From Halomonas urmiana (GTDB taxonomy: Bacteria; Pseudomonadota; Gammaproteobacteria; Pseudomonadales; Halomonadaceae): 55,861 bases of DNA. The DNA lies in NCBI RefSeq assembly GCF_005780185.1, contig NZ_VBUI01000027.1, forward strand, positions 1 to 55,861, in the 5' to 3' direction. The notes under the pieces were generated by a model. It worked only from the letters and a program-made list of their open reading frames with translations, did not search any database and was not told the DNA's origin. The translations under genes were made by a program, and so were the position numbers. Shown here one piece after another: positions 10,035-18,539 of the stretch (position 1 is the stretch's first letter; each line of letters starts with the position of its first letter).

Positions 10035-11135
10035 ATGGCAGAGATTACCCTGCAATCCCTCGCCCATACTTACCTGTCCGATCCCCAGTCGCCCCAAGAC
10101 TATGCCATTCGCGAGATGGATCACGTCTGGCACCAGGGCGGGGCCTATGCGCTGCTCGGGCCCTCGGGCTGTGGCAAGTCGACCCTGCTCAATATCATCT
10201 CCGGCCTGCTGGAGCCCTCCAGCGGCGAGGTGCTCTTCGACGGGGAGGTGGTCAATGCGCTGCCCCCCGAGGCGCGCAACATCGCCCAGGTTTTCCAGTT
10301 CCCCGTCATCTACGACACCATGACGGTCTACGACAACCTGGCCTTTCCGCTGCGCAACGTGAAGACCCCCGAGGCCCGGGTCCATGAGCGGGTCATGGAG
10401 GTCGCCGACGTGCTGGAGCTGACCGCCCAGCTCAAGCGCAAGGCCAAGAACCTCACGGCCGACGAGAAGCAGAAGGTCTCCATGGGGCGCGGGCTGGTGC
10501 GTGATGATGTCTCGGCGATCCTCTTCGACGAACCGCTCACCGTCATCGATCCGCAGCTCAAGTGGAAACTGCGCCGCAAGCTCAAGGAGATCCACCAGCG
10601 CTTCGAGATCACCATGGTCTACGTGACTCACGACCAGCTCGAGGCCTCCACCTTCGCCGACAAGATCGCCGTGATGTACGAGGGGCAGGTGGTGCAGTTC
10701 GGCACCCCCCGTGAACTCTTCGAGGCGCCGAACCATACCTTCGTCGGCTATTTCATCGGCAGTCCCGGCATGAACTTCTTCGATGTCGCGCTGCATGACG
10801 GTCGGGTAATGGCCGGCAATACCGCATTGAGCGTAGGGGAGGGCGTGCGTCGGGCCATCGATGGGGCCCGCTCGCACAACGTCAAGCTGGGCATCCGGCC
10901 CGAGTTCATCGAGGTGCATGAGAGCCCGGTAGCGGGTGGCATGGAGGCCGAGGTCGAGCATGCCCAGGATCTCGGTACCTACTCGATCCTCTATCTGAGG
11001 CTCGGCGACACGCCTCTCAAGGCGCGTATCGAGGAAGATCAGCCGACCCCCGAGGGGCGTGCCTACCTGCGTTTCCCCGACGCTCGCCTCGGCCTTTATG
11101 TCGACGAATACCGCGTGGAGATCGATCATGACTAA
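10035..11135 (+). CDS. glpT: glycerol ABC transporter ATP-binding protein GlpT
   Basis: A 366-aa ABC ATPase paired with GlpS. Walker A is canonical (GPSGCGKST, 42-50), Walker B is ILFDEP (162-167), and the H-loop VYVTHD has its histidine at 199. The signature motif is lost: LTADEKQ (140-146) replaces LSGGQ. The D-loop is TVID rather than SNLD. The ATG at 10035 follows the glpS stop by one base. It should not be confused with the MFS glycerol-3-phosphate transporter also called GlpT in E. coli. Confidence 0.87.
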   Translation: MAEITLQSLAHTYLSDPQSPQDYAIREMDHVWHQGGAYALLGPSGCGKSTLLNIISGLLEPSSGEVLFDGEVVNALPPEARNIAQVFQFPVIYDTMTVYDNLAFPLRNVKTPEARVHERVMEVADVLELTAQLKRKAKNLTADEKQKVSMGRGLVRDDVSAILFDEPLTVIDPQLKWKLRRKLKEIHQRFEITMVYVTHDQLEASTFADKIAVMYEGQVVQFGTPRELFEAPNHTFVGYFIGSPGMNFFDVALHDGRVMAGNTALSVGEGVRRAIDGARSHNVKLGIRPEFIEVHESPVAGGMEAEVEHAQDLGTYSILYLRLGDTPLKARIEEDQPTPEGRAYLRFPDARLGLYVDEYRVEIDHD

Positions 11136-12009
11136 AGTCCAGAACAATCGCGCCTGGTGGCTGATCCTGCCCATGCTGCTGCTGGTGGCCTTCTCGGCCA
11201 TCATCCCGCTGATGACCGTGGTCAATTACTCGGTCCAGGACGTCTTCGACGCCAATACCCGCTTCTTCACCGGCACCGAGTGGTTCCGGGAGATGCTCAA
11301 CGATCCGGCCCTGCAGGCGGCCGTGCTGCGCCAGTTCGCCTTCTCGCTGACGGTGCTGGCCATCGAGGTGCCGCTGGGGATCGGCATCGCCCTGATCATG
11401 CCCAAGAAGGGCTGGCAGGCCTCGGCCATGCTGATACTGGTGACCATGCCGCTGCTGATTCCCTGGAACGTGGTGGGCAGCATCTGGCAGATCTTCACCC
11501 GGGGCGATATCGGCCTGATGGGCTGGAGCCTGCGCGAGCTGGGCTACGGCTACAACATCACGGCGAGCCCCGTGGATGCCTGGGCGACCATCATCCTGAT
11601 GGACGTGTGGCACTGGACCCCGCTGATCGCCTTGCTCTGCTACAGCGGTCTGCGCTCGATCCCCGATGCCTACTATCAGGCGGCACGCATCGACCGCGCC
11701 TCCAAGTGGGCCGTGTTCCGCTACATCCAGCTGCCCAAGCTCACCAACGTGCTGGTGATCGGCGTACTGCTGCGCTTCATGCACTCCTTCATGATCTACG
11801 CCGAGCCCTTCGTGCTCACCGGGGGAGGGCCTGGCAGTTCGACCACCTTCCTCAGTCAGTCGTTGACCACCATGGCCATCGGCCAGCAGGACCTGGGACC
11901 GTCTGCGGCGTTCTCGTTGATCTACTTCCTGATCATCCTGCTCGTCAGCTGGGTGTTCTACACCGCCATCATGAACATGCAAAAAGACAAAAAGGATGGG
12001 GAGGCCTGA
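11128..12009 (+). CDS. glpP: glycerol ABC transporter permease GlpP
   Basis: A 293-aa MalF-type inner-membrane permease with six predicted helices starting at WWLILPMLLLVAFSAIIPLM. The EAA-like ATPase-contact loop is AARIDRASKWAVFRYIQLPK (about 187-206). It overlaps the end of glpT by 8 nt. It would form the glycerol channel as a heterodimer with GlpQ. Confidence 0.87.
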   Translation: MTKVQNNRAWWLILPMLLLVAFSAIIPLMTVVNYSVQDVFDANTRFFTGTEWFREMLNDPALQAAVLRQFAFSLTVLAIEVPLGIGIALIMPKKGWQASAMLILVTMPLLIPWNVVGSIWQIFTRGDIGLMGWSLRELGYGYNITASPVDAWATIILMDVWHWTPLIALLCYSGLRSIPDAYYQAARIDRASKWAVFRYIQLPKLTNVLVIGVLLRFMHSFMIYAEPFVLTGGGPGSSTTFLSQSLTTMAIGQQDLGPSAAFSLIYFLIILLVSWVFYTAIMNMQKDKKDGEA

Positions 12010-12010
12010 G

Positions 12011-12904
<894 letters not shown>

Positions 12905-12916
12905 GGAGGGCTCGAC

Positions 12917-13189
12917 ATGGAATGGATGGTCTGGACCACGCCCACCACGATCTTCTTCTCCGCCATCGCGGCCATGCTGGCCGGAATGACGGCATGGGAA
13001 GTTGCTTCACCCTCGATCGAGCGCAAGGGCTTCTTGCCGATCGCCACCACGCGGGGAGATCGGCTATTCATCGGCCTGCTCTCCGCCGCCTACATCCATC
13101 TACTGGTGGTGGGATTCACGCCGCTGAGTATCTGGATCGCCTTTGGTGCCGCCATCCTCTGGATGCTGGTGCTGATGCGCTGGGGCTGA
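12917..13189 (+). CDS. DUF2160 small membrane protein of the glycerol operon
   Basis: A 90-aa protein with two or three hydrophobic segments (about 8-27, 46-66, 68-86). It matches the DUF2160 family, which regularly sits between glpQ and glpV in GlpSTPQV operons. Its function is unknown; a fixed place in the operon suggests an accessory transport subunit. GGAGGG precedes the ATG. Confidence 0.8.
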   Translation: MEWMVWTTPTTIFFSAIAAMLAGMTAWEVASPSIERKGFLPIATTRGDRLFIGLLSAAYIHLLVVGFTPLSIWIAFGAAILWMLVLMRWG

Positions 13190-13248
13190 TAGCACGCATG
13201 GAGCTGAACGTTCACGGATGAACGATCACAACAAACGAAGAGGTCAAT

Positions 13249-14991
13249 ATGAAAGCGACAACAATGCGACGCTCTCTGCTGGCGGCCAGTGTCATGCTGG
13301 CAAGCGCGGCCCTGCACGCCGACACTCACGATGCCCGGGCCATCGCCGAACGCCTGGTCGACGAACACTTCCAGGACTCGACGCTCAGCCGTGAGCAACA
13401 GATCGAGGAACTGCTGTGGTTCGCTCAGGCGGCCGAGCCCTTCCGCGGCATGGAGATCAATACCGTGGCGGAGGGCCTGACCACGCACATCTACGAGCGT
13501 GATGTGCTGGCCGAGGCCTTCAGCGAGCTCACCGGCATCGAGGTGACGCACAACATCATCGGCGAAGGGGACGTGGTCAACAACATGCAGACCCAGATGC
13601 AGTCGGGTCGCAATATCTACGATGCCTACGTCAACGACTCCGACGCCATCGGCACCCATATTCGCTACGGCACCACCGTGAACCTCACCCAGGCCATGGA
13701 GAACGAGTGGGCCGACTATACGTTGCCGACGCTGGATCTCGAGGACTTCATCGGCCTCCAGTATGGCACCGGCCCCGACGGCAGCCTCTTCCAGCTTCCC
13801 GATCAGCAGTTCGCCAACCTCTACTGGTTCCGCTACGACTGGTTCCAACGTGAGGACCTGCAGAACCAGTTCCGCGAGCTGTATGGCTATGACCTGGGCG
13901 TGCCGACCAACTGGACCGCCTACGAGGACATCGCCGAGTTCTTCACCGAGCACGTCGGCGAGATCGACGGCACCCAGGTGTATGGCCACATGGACTACGG
14001 GCGCCGCGATCCCTCGCTGGGCTGGCGCTTCCATGACTCCTGGCTCTCCATGGCGGGCATGGGCAGCCCCGGCGTGCCCTTCGGCAACCCGGTGGATGAC
14101 TGGGGGATCCGCGTCAACGAGCAGAGCGAGCCGGTGGGCGCGAGCGTCAGCCGCGGCGGGGCCACCAATTCGCCGGCCGCGGTGTTCGCCGTCACCAAGA
14201 TGGTCGACTGGCTCGAGAAGTATGCCCCCCCCGAGGCCAGCGGCATGACCTTCGGCGAGGCGGGCCCGGTCCCGGCCCAGGGCCAGATCGCCCAGCAGAT
14301 GTTCTGGTACACGGCCTTCACCGCCGACATGACCGACCCGGGCCTGCCGGTGACCGAAGAGGACGGCACGCCCAAGTGGCGCATGGCGCCGTCGCCCGCC
14401 GGGCCCTACTGGGAGGAGGGCATGAAGGTCGGTTATCAGGACGTGGGTTCCTGGACCTTCTTTGACTCCACTCCCGAGGATCGCCGCACCGCGGCCTGGC
14501 TGTTCGCCCAGTTCACCGTCTCCAAGACGGTATCGCTCGAAAAGCTGATGGCGGGCCTCACGCCGATCCGCGAGTCGGACGTGTTCTCCGAGCAGATGAC
14601 CGAGATGGCACCCACCCTCGGTGGCCTGGTCGAGTTCTATCGCAGCCCCAACGAGTCGAACTGGACGCCGTCCTCGACCAACGTGCCGGACTATCCGCGC
14701 ATGGCGCCGCTGTGGTGGCAGAACCTGGCGCCGGCGGTCAGTGGCGACATCTCGCCCAAGGAGGGCCTGGACAACCTGGCCGCGGATCTCGACAGCATCA
14801 TGGCACGCCTGGCGCGGGCCAAGGTCTTCGCCACCTACGCGCCCAACCTGAACGAGGAGCGCGACCCCGAGTACTGGCTCTCCCAGCCCGGTTCGCCCAA
14901 GGCCAAGCTGGACGACGAGATGCCCCAGGGCACCACCGTGCCCTACGACCAGATGATGGAGGAGTGGATGGCCGCCGGCTCGCGCGAATGA
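13249..14991 (+). CDS. glpV: glycerol ABC transporter substrate-binding protein GlpV
   Basis: A 580-aa periplasmic binding protein of the extracellular solute-binding (family 1) class, unusually long like rhizobial GlpV. The Sec signal is MRRSLLAASVMLASAALHA, cleaved near residue 24. Domains rich in Trp and Tyr follow (NLYWFRYDWFQ, WRMAPSPAGPYW). It is last in the glpSTPQ-DUF2160-glpV run, and two GC-rich inverted repeats follow before the terminator at 15081. AGAGGT precedes the ATG. Confidence 0.87.
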   Translation: MKATTMRRSLLAASVMLASAALHADTHDARAIAERLVDEHFQDSTLSREQQIEELLWFAQAAEPFRGMEINTVAEGLTTHIYERDVLAEAFSELTGIEVTHNIIGEGDVVNNMQTQMQSGRNIYDAYVNDSDAIGTHIRYGTTVNLTQAMENEWADYTLPTLDLEDFIGLQYGTGPDGSLFQLPDQQFANLYWFRYDWFQREDLQNQFRELYGYDLGVPTNWTAYEDIAEFFTEHVGEIDGTQVYGHMDYGRRDPSLGWRFHDSWLSMAGMGSPGVPFGNPVDDWGIRVNEQSEPVGASVSRGGATNSPAAVFAVTKMVDWLEKYAPPEASGMTFGEAGPVPAQGQIAQQMFWYTAFTADMTDPGLPVTEEDGTPKWRMAPSPAGPYWEEGMKVGYQDVGSWTFFDSTPEDRRTAAWLFAQFTVSKTVSLEKLMAGLTPIRESDVFSEQMTEMAPTLGGLVEFYRSPNESNWTPSSTNVPDYPRMAPLWWQNLAPAVSGDISPKEGLDNLAADLDSIMARLARAKVFATYAPNLNEERDPEYWLSQPGSPKAKLDDEMPQGTTVPYDQMMEEWMAAGSRE

Positions 14992-14996
14992 TCGGC

Positions 14997-15045
14997 GGGC
15001 GGGTCGCCTGACCCGCCCACCCTTGCCCCGGGTGTTCCCGGGGCA
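14997..15045 (+). other. two GC-rich hairpins after glpV
   Basis: GGGCGGGTC-GCCT-GACCCGCCC (14997-15018) and TGCCCCGGG-TGTT-CCCGGGGCA (15024-15045) are perfect stems without T-tracts. With the terminator at 15081 they make three consecutive hairpins and may protect the 3' end of the transporter message. Confidence 0.6.
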
Positions 15046-15080
15046 GTTCCAGATCGTGTGACCGGTTGCCTGAACGGGAG

Positions 15081-15120
15081 GGCCCCGCTCGGTGCATGCC
15101 GAGCGGGGCCTTTCGCTTTT
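15081..15120 (+). terminator. intrinsic terminator between glpV and glpD
   Basis: The perfect 12-bp stem GGCCCCGCTCGG/CCGAGCGGGGCC around a six-base loop is followed by TTTCGCTTTT. It stands only 31 nt before the glpD start codon, so glpD depends on readthrough or on a promoter overlapping this hairpin. Confidence 0.85.
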
Positions 15121-15150
15121 ATACGAGGTGCTTCGAAAAAAGGGCCAGAC

Positions 15151-16767
15151 ATGCAACTCAGAGAGAACAATATCCGCAAGCTGCCCGAGCGGGTCTTCGA
15201 TGCGCTGGTCATCGGCGGGGGCATCAACGGCGCGGCGGCCGCCGCCGCGCTCAGCGGCAAGGGCGCCCGGGTGGCGCTGATCGACCGCGGTGACTTCGCC
15301 GGCAGCACCAGCATGCACTCGTCCAACCTGGTGTGGGGCGGCATCAAGTACATGGAGAGTGGCGACTTCGCGCTGGTGCGCAAGCTCTGCAAGAGCCGCA
15401 ACCACCTGATCGAGAGCTACCCCTCCACCGTGCAGGAGATCCGCTTCTTGACCACCATCAACCGGGGCTTTCGCCACCATCCCCTCTACCCCTGGGCCGG
15501 CACCTGGCTCTACTGGCTGATGGGCAGCGCCTTCACCCGGCGGCCGAACTACCTGCGCCCCGCCAGCATCAAGGCGCGGGAGCCGATCATCGACACCGAA
15601 CGGGCGCAGGGCGGCTTCGAGTATTCCGATGCCTACCTGCACGACAACGATGCCCGCTTCGTCTTCAACTTCGTGCGCGGGGCGCTGGATTTCGGCACCG
15701 TGGCGGCCAACTACGTCGAGTCGATGGGCGCGCGACGCGAGGGCGATCTGTGGGTCACCACCGTCCGCGACTGTATCAGCGATCAGACCTTCGAGATTCG
15801 CTCCCGGGTATTGATCAATGCCGCCGGGCCCTGGGTCGATCAGCACAACAGCCTCTCGGGCCAGCGGACCGACCATCGGCATGTCTTCTCCAAGGGCATC
15901 CATCTGATCGTGCCGCGGCTGACCGACAGCCAGCGGGTGCTGGCCTTCTTCGCCGACGACGGCCGGCTGTTCTTCGTGATTCCCATGGGGCCGCGCACCT
16001 GCATCGGCACCACCGACACCCGGGTCGAGAAACCCGAGGTCGGGGCCACCGAGGAGGACATTCGCTTCGTGCTCGACAATATCAACACCCGCCTCGCCCT
16101 CGACAAGCCGCTGTGCAAGGCGGACATCATCGCCACCCGCTGCGGCGTGCGTCCGCTGGCGGTGAAGCCCAGCGGCGGCGACGACCGGGACTTCCTCCAC
16201 CTGTCGCGCAAGCACGCCATCGATGTCGACCCCGAGATGCGCCACCTCAGCATCTTCGGCGGCAAGCTCACCGACTGCTTGAACGTCGGCGAGGAGGTCG
16301 TCGAGGAGGTGGCGCGCCTGGGCGTCGCGATCCCCTATCCGACCTTCCGCTGGTACGGCGAGCCGGAGGCCTCGGTGCGCGAGGCCTTCATGCACCAGGC
16401 GCGGCTGATGGACCTGGACGCCATGACCGGGGAGGGCGCCTCGGAGCCGCTGAGCAGGCGCCTGTGGCGGCGTTACGGCGCCCAGGCACTGGAGATGCTC
16501 GAGGACATTCGCCAGGACCCGCGACAGGGCGAGGTGCTCATCGAGGGCACCGAATACCTGCGCTGCGAACTCAAGCAGGCCAGGCGCCGCGAGATGGTGA
16601 CCAAGCTCGAGGATTTCCTGCGGCGTCGAGCCAAGGTCTCGCTGGTGGTGCCCGAGGAGAGCATCCGCCACTCGCCGGGGCTGCGCGAGGCCTGCGACAT
16701 CCTCTTCGACGACCTGGCCGAGGCGCGGCTGGCGGAGTATCTGGAGACGGCGACACCCGAGTTTTGA
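15151..16767 (+). CDS. glpD: FAD-dependent glycerol-3-phosphate dehydrogenase
   Basis: A 538-aa membrane-associated flavoenzyme that oxidises sn-glycerol-3-phosphate to dihydroxyacetone phosphate and feeds the quinone pool. The N-terminal FAD-binding Rossmann motif is VIGGGINGAAAAAALSGKG (about 20-38), followed by STSMHSSNLVWGGIKYME. The substrate domain includes GPRTCIGTTDTR and SIFGGKLTDCLNVGEEV. It completes a glycerol import plus oxidation module; glycerol kinase is not in the window. Confidence 0.92.
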   Translation: MQLRENNIRKLPERVFDALVIGGGINGAAAAAALSGKGARVALIDRGDFAGSTSMHSSNLVWGGIKYMESGDFALVRKLCKSRNHLIESYPSTVQEIRFLTTINRGFRHHPLYPWAGTWLYWLMGSAFTRRPNYLRPASIKAREPIIDTERAQGGFEYSDAYLHDNDARFVFNFVRGALDFGTVAANYVESMGARREGDLWVTTVRDCISDQTFEIRSRVLINAAGPWVDQHNSLSGQRTDHRHVFSKGIHLIVPRLTDSQRVLAFFADDGRLFFVIPMGPRTCIGTTDTRVEKPEVGATEEDIRFVLDNINTRLALDKPLCKADIIATRCGVRPLAVKPSGGDDRDFLHLSRKHAIDVDPEMRHLSIFGGKLTDCLNVGEEVVEEVARLGVAIPYPTFRWYGEPEASVREAFMHQARLMDLDAMTGEGASEPLSRRLWRRYGAQALEMLEDIRQDPRQGEVLIEGTEYLRCELKQARRREMVTKLEDFLRRRAKVSLVVPEESIRHSPGLREACDILFDDLAEARLAEYLETATPEF

Positions 16768-16769
16768 CA

Positions 16770-16947
16770 GGGCTATCGCAGTGGTTGCTATCGCTCAGGG
16801 CTGACCTGTCGGCAAGCCCCGGGGTGCCGGACCATCGAGGAGGCGCTGTGAATACTTCCCTGTACGCTACCGACGCCATCCATGGCGTAGGACCTCCTCT
16901 TCGGCTTGCCCCCAGCGCCCTTTCGCTTTTCGCTACTGCGATAGCCC
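16770..16947 (+). repeat. dispersed palindromic (MITE-like) repeat, copy B with terminal inverted repeats
   Basis: This 178-bp element has perfect 13-bp ends: GGGCTATCGCAGT (16770-16782) and ACTGCGATAGCCC (16935-16947). Inside, GGCAAGCC (16811-16818) pairs with GGCTTGCC (16903-16910), GAGGAGG with CCTCCTC, and the core GACGCCATCCATGGCGTAGG folds on itself. It fills the space between glpD and the uracil permease and starts 2 bp after the glpD stop. Confidence 0.85.
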
Positions 16948-17031
16948 AGGGGACGAGAAGCTATTGGGGCAGCCAGGCTGGTAGAATGCCGCGCGATTCC
17001 TTCCCCTCGACCTTTCCGGAGCCCATGGACC

Positions 17032-18273
17032 ATGACCGACAACACGGCGGCGGCCGCCATGCCGACCGAAAGCCCGCTTCGCACCCTGCTGACCGGGGCG
17101 CAGATGCTCTTCGTCGCCTTCGGCGCCCTGGTGCTGGTGCCGCTGCTCACCGGCCTCGATCCCAACGTGGCACTGTTCACCGCCGGCATCGGCACCCTGA
17201 TCTTCCACGGCGTCACCCGCGTCAGCGTGCCGGTATTCCTGGCCTCGTCGTTCGCCTTCATCGCGCCCATCCAGGGTTCGGTGGCCAACTACGGCATTCC
17301 CGCCACCCTCGGCGGGCTGATGGTCGCGGGCCTGGTCTACGTGGTGATCTCCCAGTTCGTGCGCCTCAAGGGCACCGCCTGGCTGCATCGCCTCTTGCCG
17401 CCGGTGGTGGTGGGGCCGGTGATCATGGTGATCGGCCTGGCGCTGGCGCCGGTGGCGGTGGACATGGCCACCGGCGAGACCAGCGAGGCCATCGGCTATG
17501 GCACCGCCATCTTCCTCTCCATGGCGAGCCTGCTGGTCACCCTGGTGCTGGCGGTGTTCGGGCGCGGCCTGATCCGCCTGATCCCGATCATGGGCGGCAT
17601 CCTCACCGGCTACGCGCTGGCGACGCTGATGGGCGTGGTGGACTTCTCCCCGGTGCGTGACGCGGCCTGGCTGGCGCTGCCGTCCTTCACCGCGCCGAGC
17701 TTTCACTGGGCGGCGATCCTGTTCATGATCCCGGTGGCCATCGCCCCGGCGGTGGAGCATATCGGCGACATGGTCGCCATCGGCTCGGTGACCCGCCAGA
17801 ACTACCTGGAGAAGCCCGGCCTGCATCGCACCCTGCTGGGCGATGGCCTGGCCACCACCGCCGCGGCGATCTTCGGCGGGCCGCCCAACACCACCTACTC
17901 CGAGGTCACCGGCGCGGTGACCCTGACCCGCGCCTTCAATCCCTGGATCATGGTGACCACCGCCTGCATCGCCATCGTGCTGGCCTTCGTCGCCAAGCTC
18001 GGCGCGCTGCTGCAGACCATTCCGGGGCCGGTGATGGGCGGCATCATGACGCTGTTGTTCGGCTCCATCGCCGTGGTCGGCATGAATACCCTGGTGCGGG
18101 CCGGCAAGCCGCTCACCGCGCCGCGCAACCTGGTGGTGGTCTCCCTGGTGCTGGTCTTCGGCATCGGCGGCATGCAGTTCGGCAACGGCCAGTTCACCCT
18201 GCAGGGCGTCAGCCTCGCCGCGCTGGTCGGCATCGTGCTGAACTGGGTGCTGCCCAGGGCCGAGGAGGAGTGA
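17032..18273 (+). CDS. uraA: uracil:proton symporter (NCS2 family)
   Basis: A 413-aa inner-membrane permease with about 14 helices, of the uracil/xanthine branch of NCS2. Substrate-site motifs match UraA: AIAPAVEHIGD (about 240-250, helix 8 glutamate) and GGPPNTTYSEVTGAV (about 282-296, helix 10 glutamate). Its normal partner upp lies upstream on the same strand, 8.5 kb away beyond the glycerol cluster. Confidence 0.88.
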   Translation: MTDNTAAAAMPTESPLRTLLTGAQMLFVAFGALVLVPLLTGLDPNVALFTAGIGTLIFHGVTRVSVPVFLASSFAFIAPIQGSVANYGIPATLGGLMVAGLVYVVISQFVRLKGTAWLHRLLPPVVVGPVIMVIGLALAPVAVDMATGETSEAIGYGTAIFLSMASLLVTLVLAVFGRGLIRLIPIMGGILTGYALATLMGVVDFSPVRDAAWLALPSFTAPSFHWAAILFMIPVAIAPAVEHIGDMVAIGSVTRQNYLEKPGLHRTLLGDGLATTAAAIFGGPPNTTYSEVTGAVTLTRAFNPWIMVTTACIAIVLAFVAKLGALLQTIPGPVMGGIMTLLFGSIAVVGMNTLVRAGKPLTAPRNLVVVSLVLVFGIGGMQFGNGQFTLQGVSLAALVGIVLNWVLPRAEEE

Positions 18274-18299
18274 TCGCTCCTGAATAGGCACTGGCGGCC

Positions 18300-18512
18300 G
18301 TTGTGTGAGCGGGCAGTTCGACGCCTCGACTTGCACCGCGAAAGGCGGAGTACAACGCCTCTATTGTGGGAGCGACGCTTGCGTCGCGATCCGCCGCGAA
18401 GCGGCGGTGGGGTTGGTCTGGATCCTTGTAGGAGCGGAGGCCTCCCATCGCGGTGCAAGCACCGCTCCCACAAGGCCCCTATGCATCTTGTAGGAGCGAC
18501 GGCTCCCACGGG
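18300..18512. repeat. REP-like cluster between uraA and the SNF2 gene
   Basis: Several short GTGGGAGCG/TAGGAGCG palindromes lie side by side: TGTGGGAGCGACGCTTGCGTCGCGAT (18366-18390), GCCGCGAAGCGGC, GTAGGAGCGGAGGCCTCC joined to GGTGCAAGCACCGCTCCCAC (18428-18470), and TAGGAGCGACGGCTCCCAC. The pattern resembles Pseudomonas-type REP/BIME units. It lies between convergent genes. No associated REP transposase is in the window. Confidence 0.75.
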
Positions 18513-18539
18513 CCCACCTGAAATGGTGAAAACACGATG

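Noticed and set aside
13090..16671. Very long minus-strand open frame (1193 codons) opposite glpV and glpD
   Set aside because: It is a GC-rich shadow. The plus strand holds clearly recognisable GlpV and GlpD, and the minus frame has no family motif and a biased Gly/His/Arg composition.
15333..17660. 775-codon plus-strand frame crossing glpD, the repeat and uraA
   Set aside because: It overlaps two well-supported genes in another frame and its composition is Arg/Gly/Pro-rich without domains.
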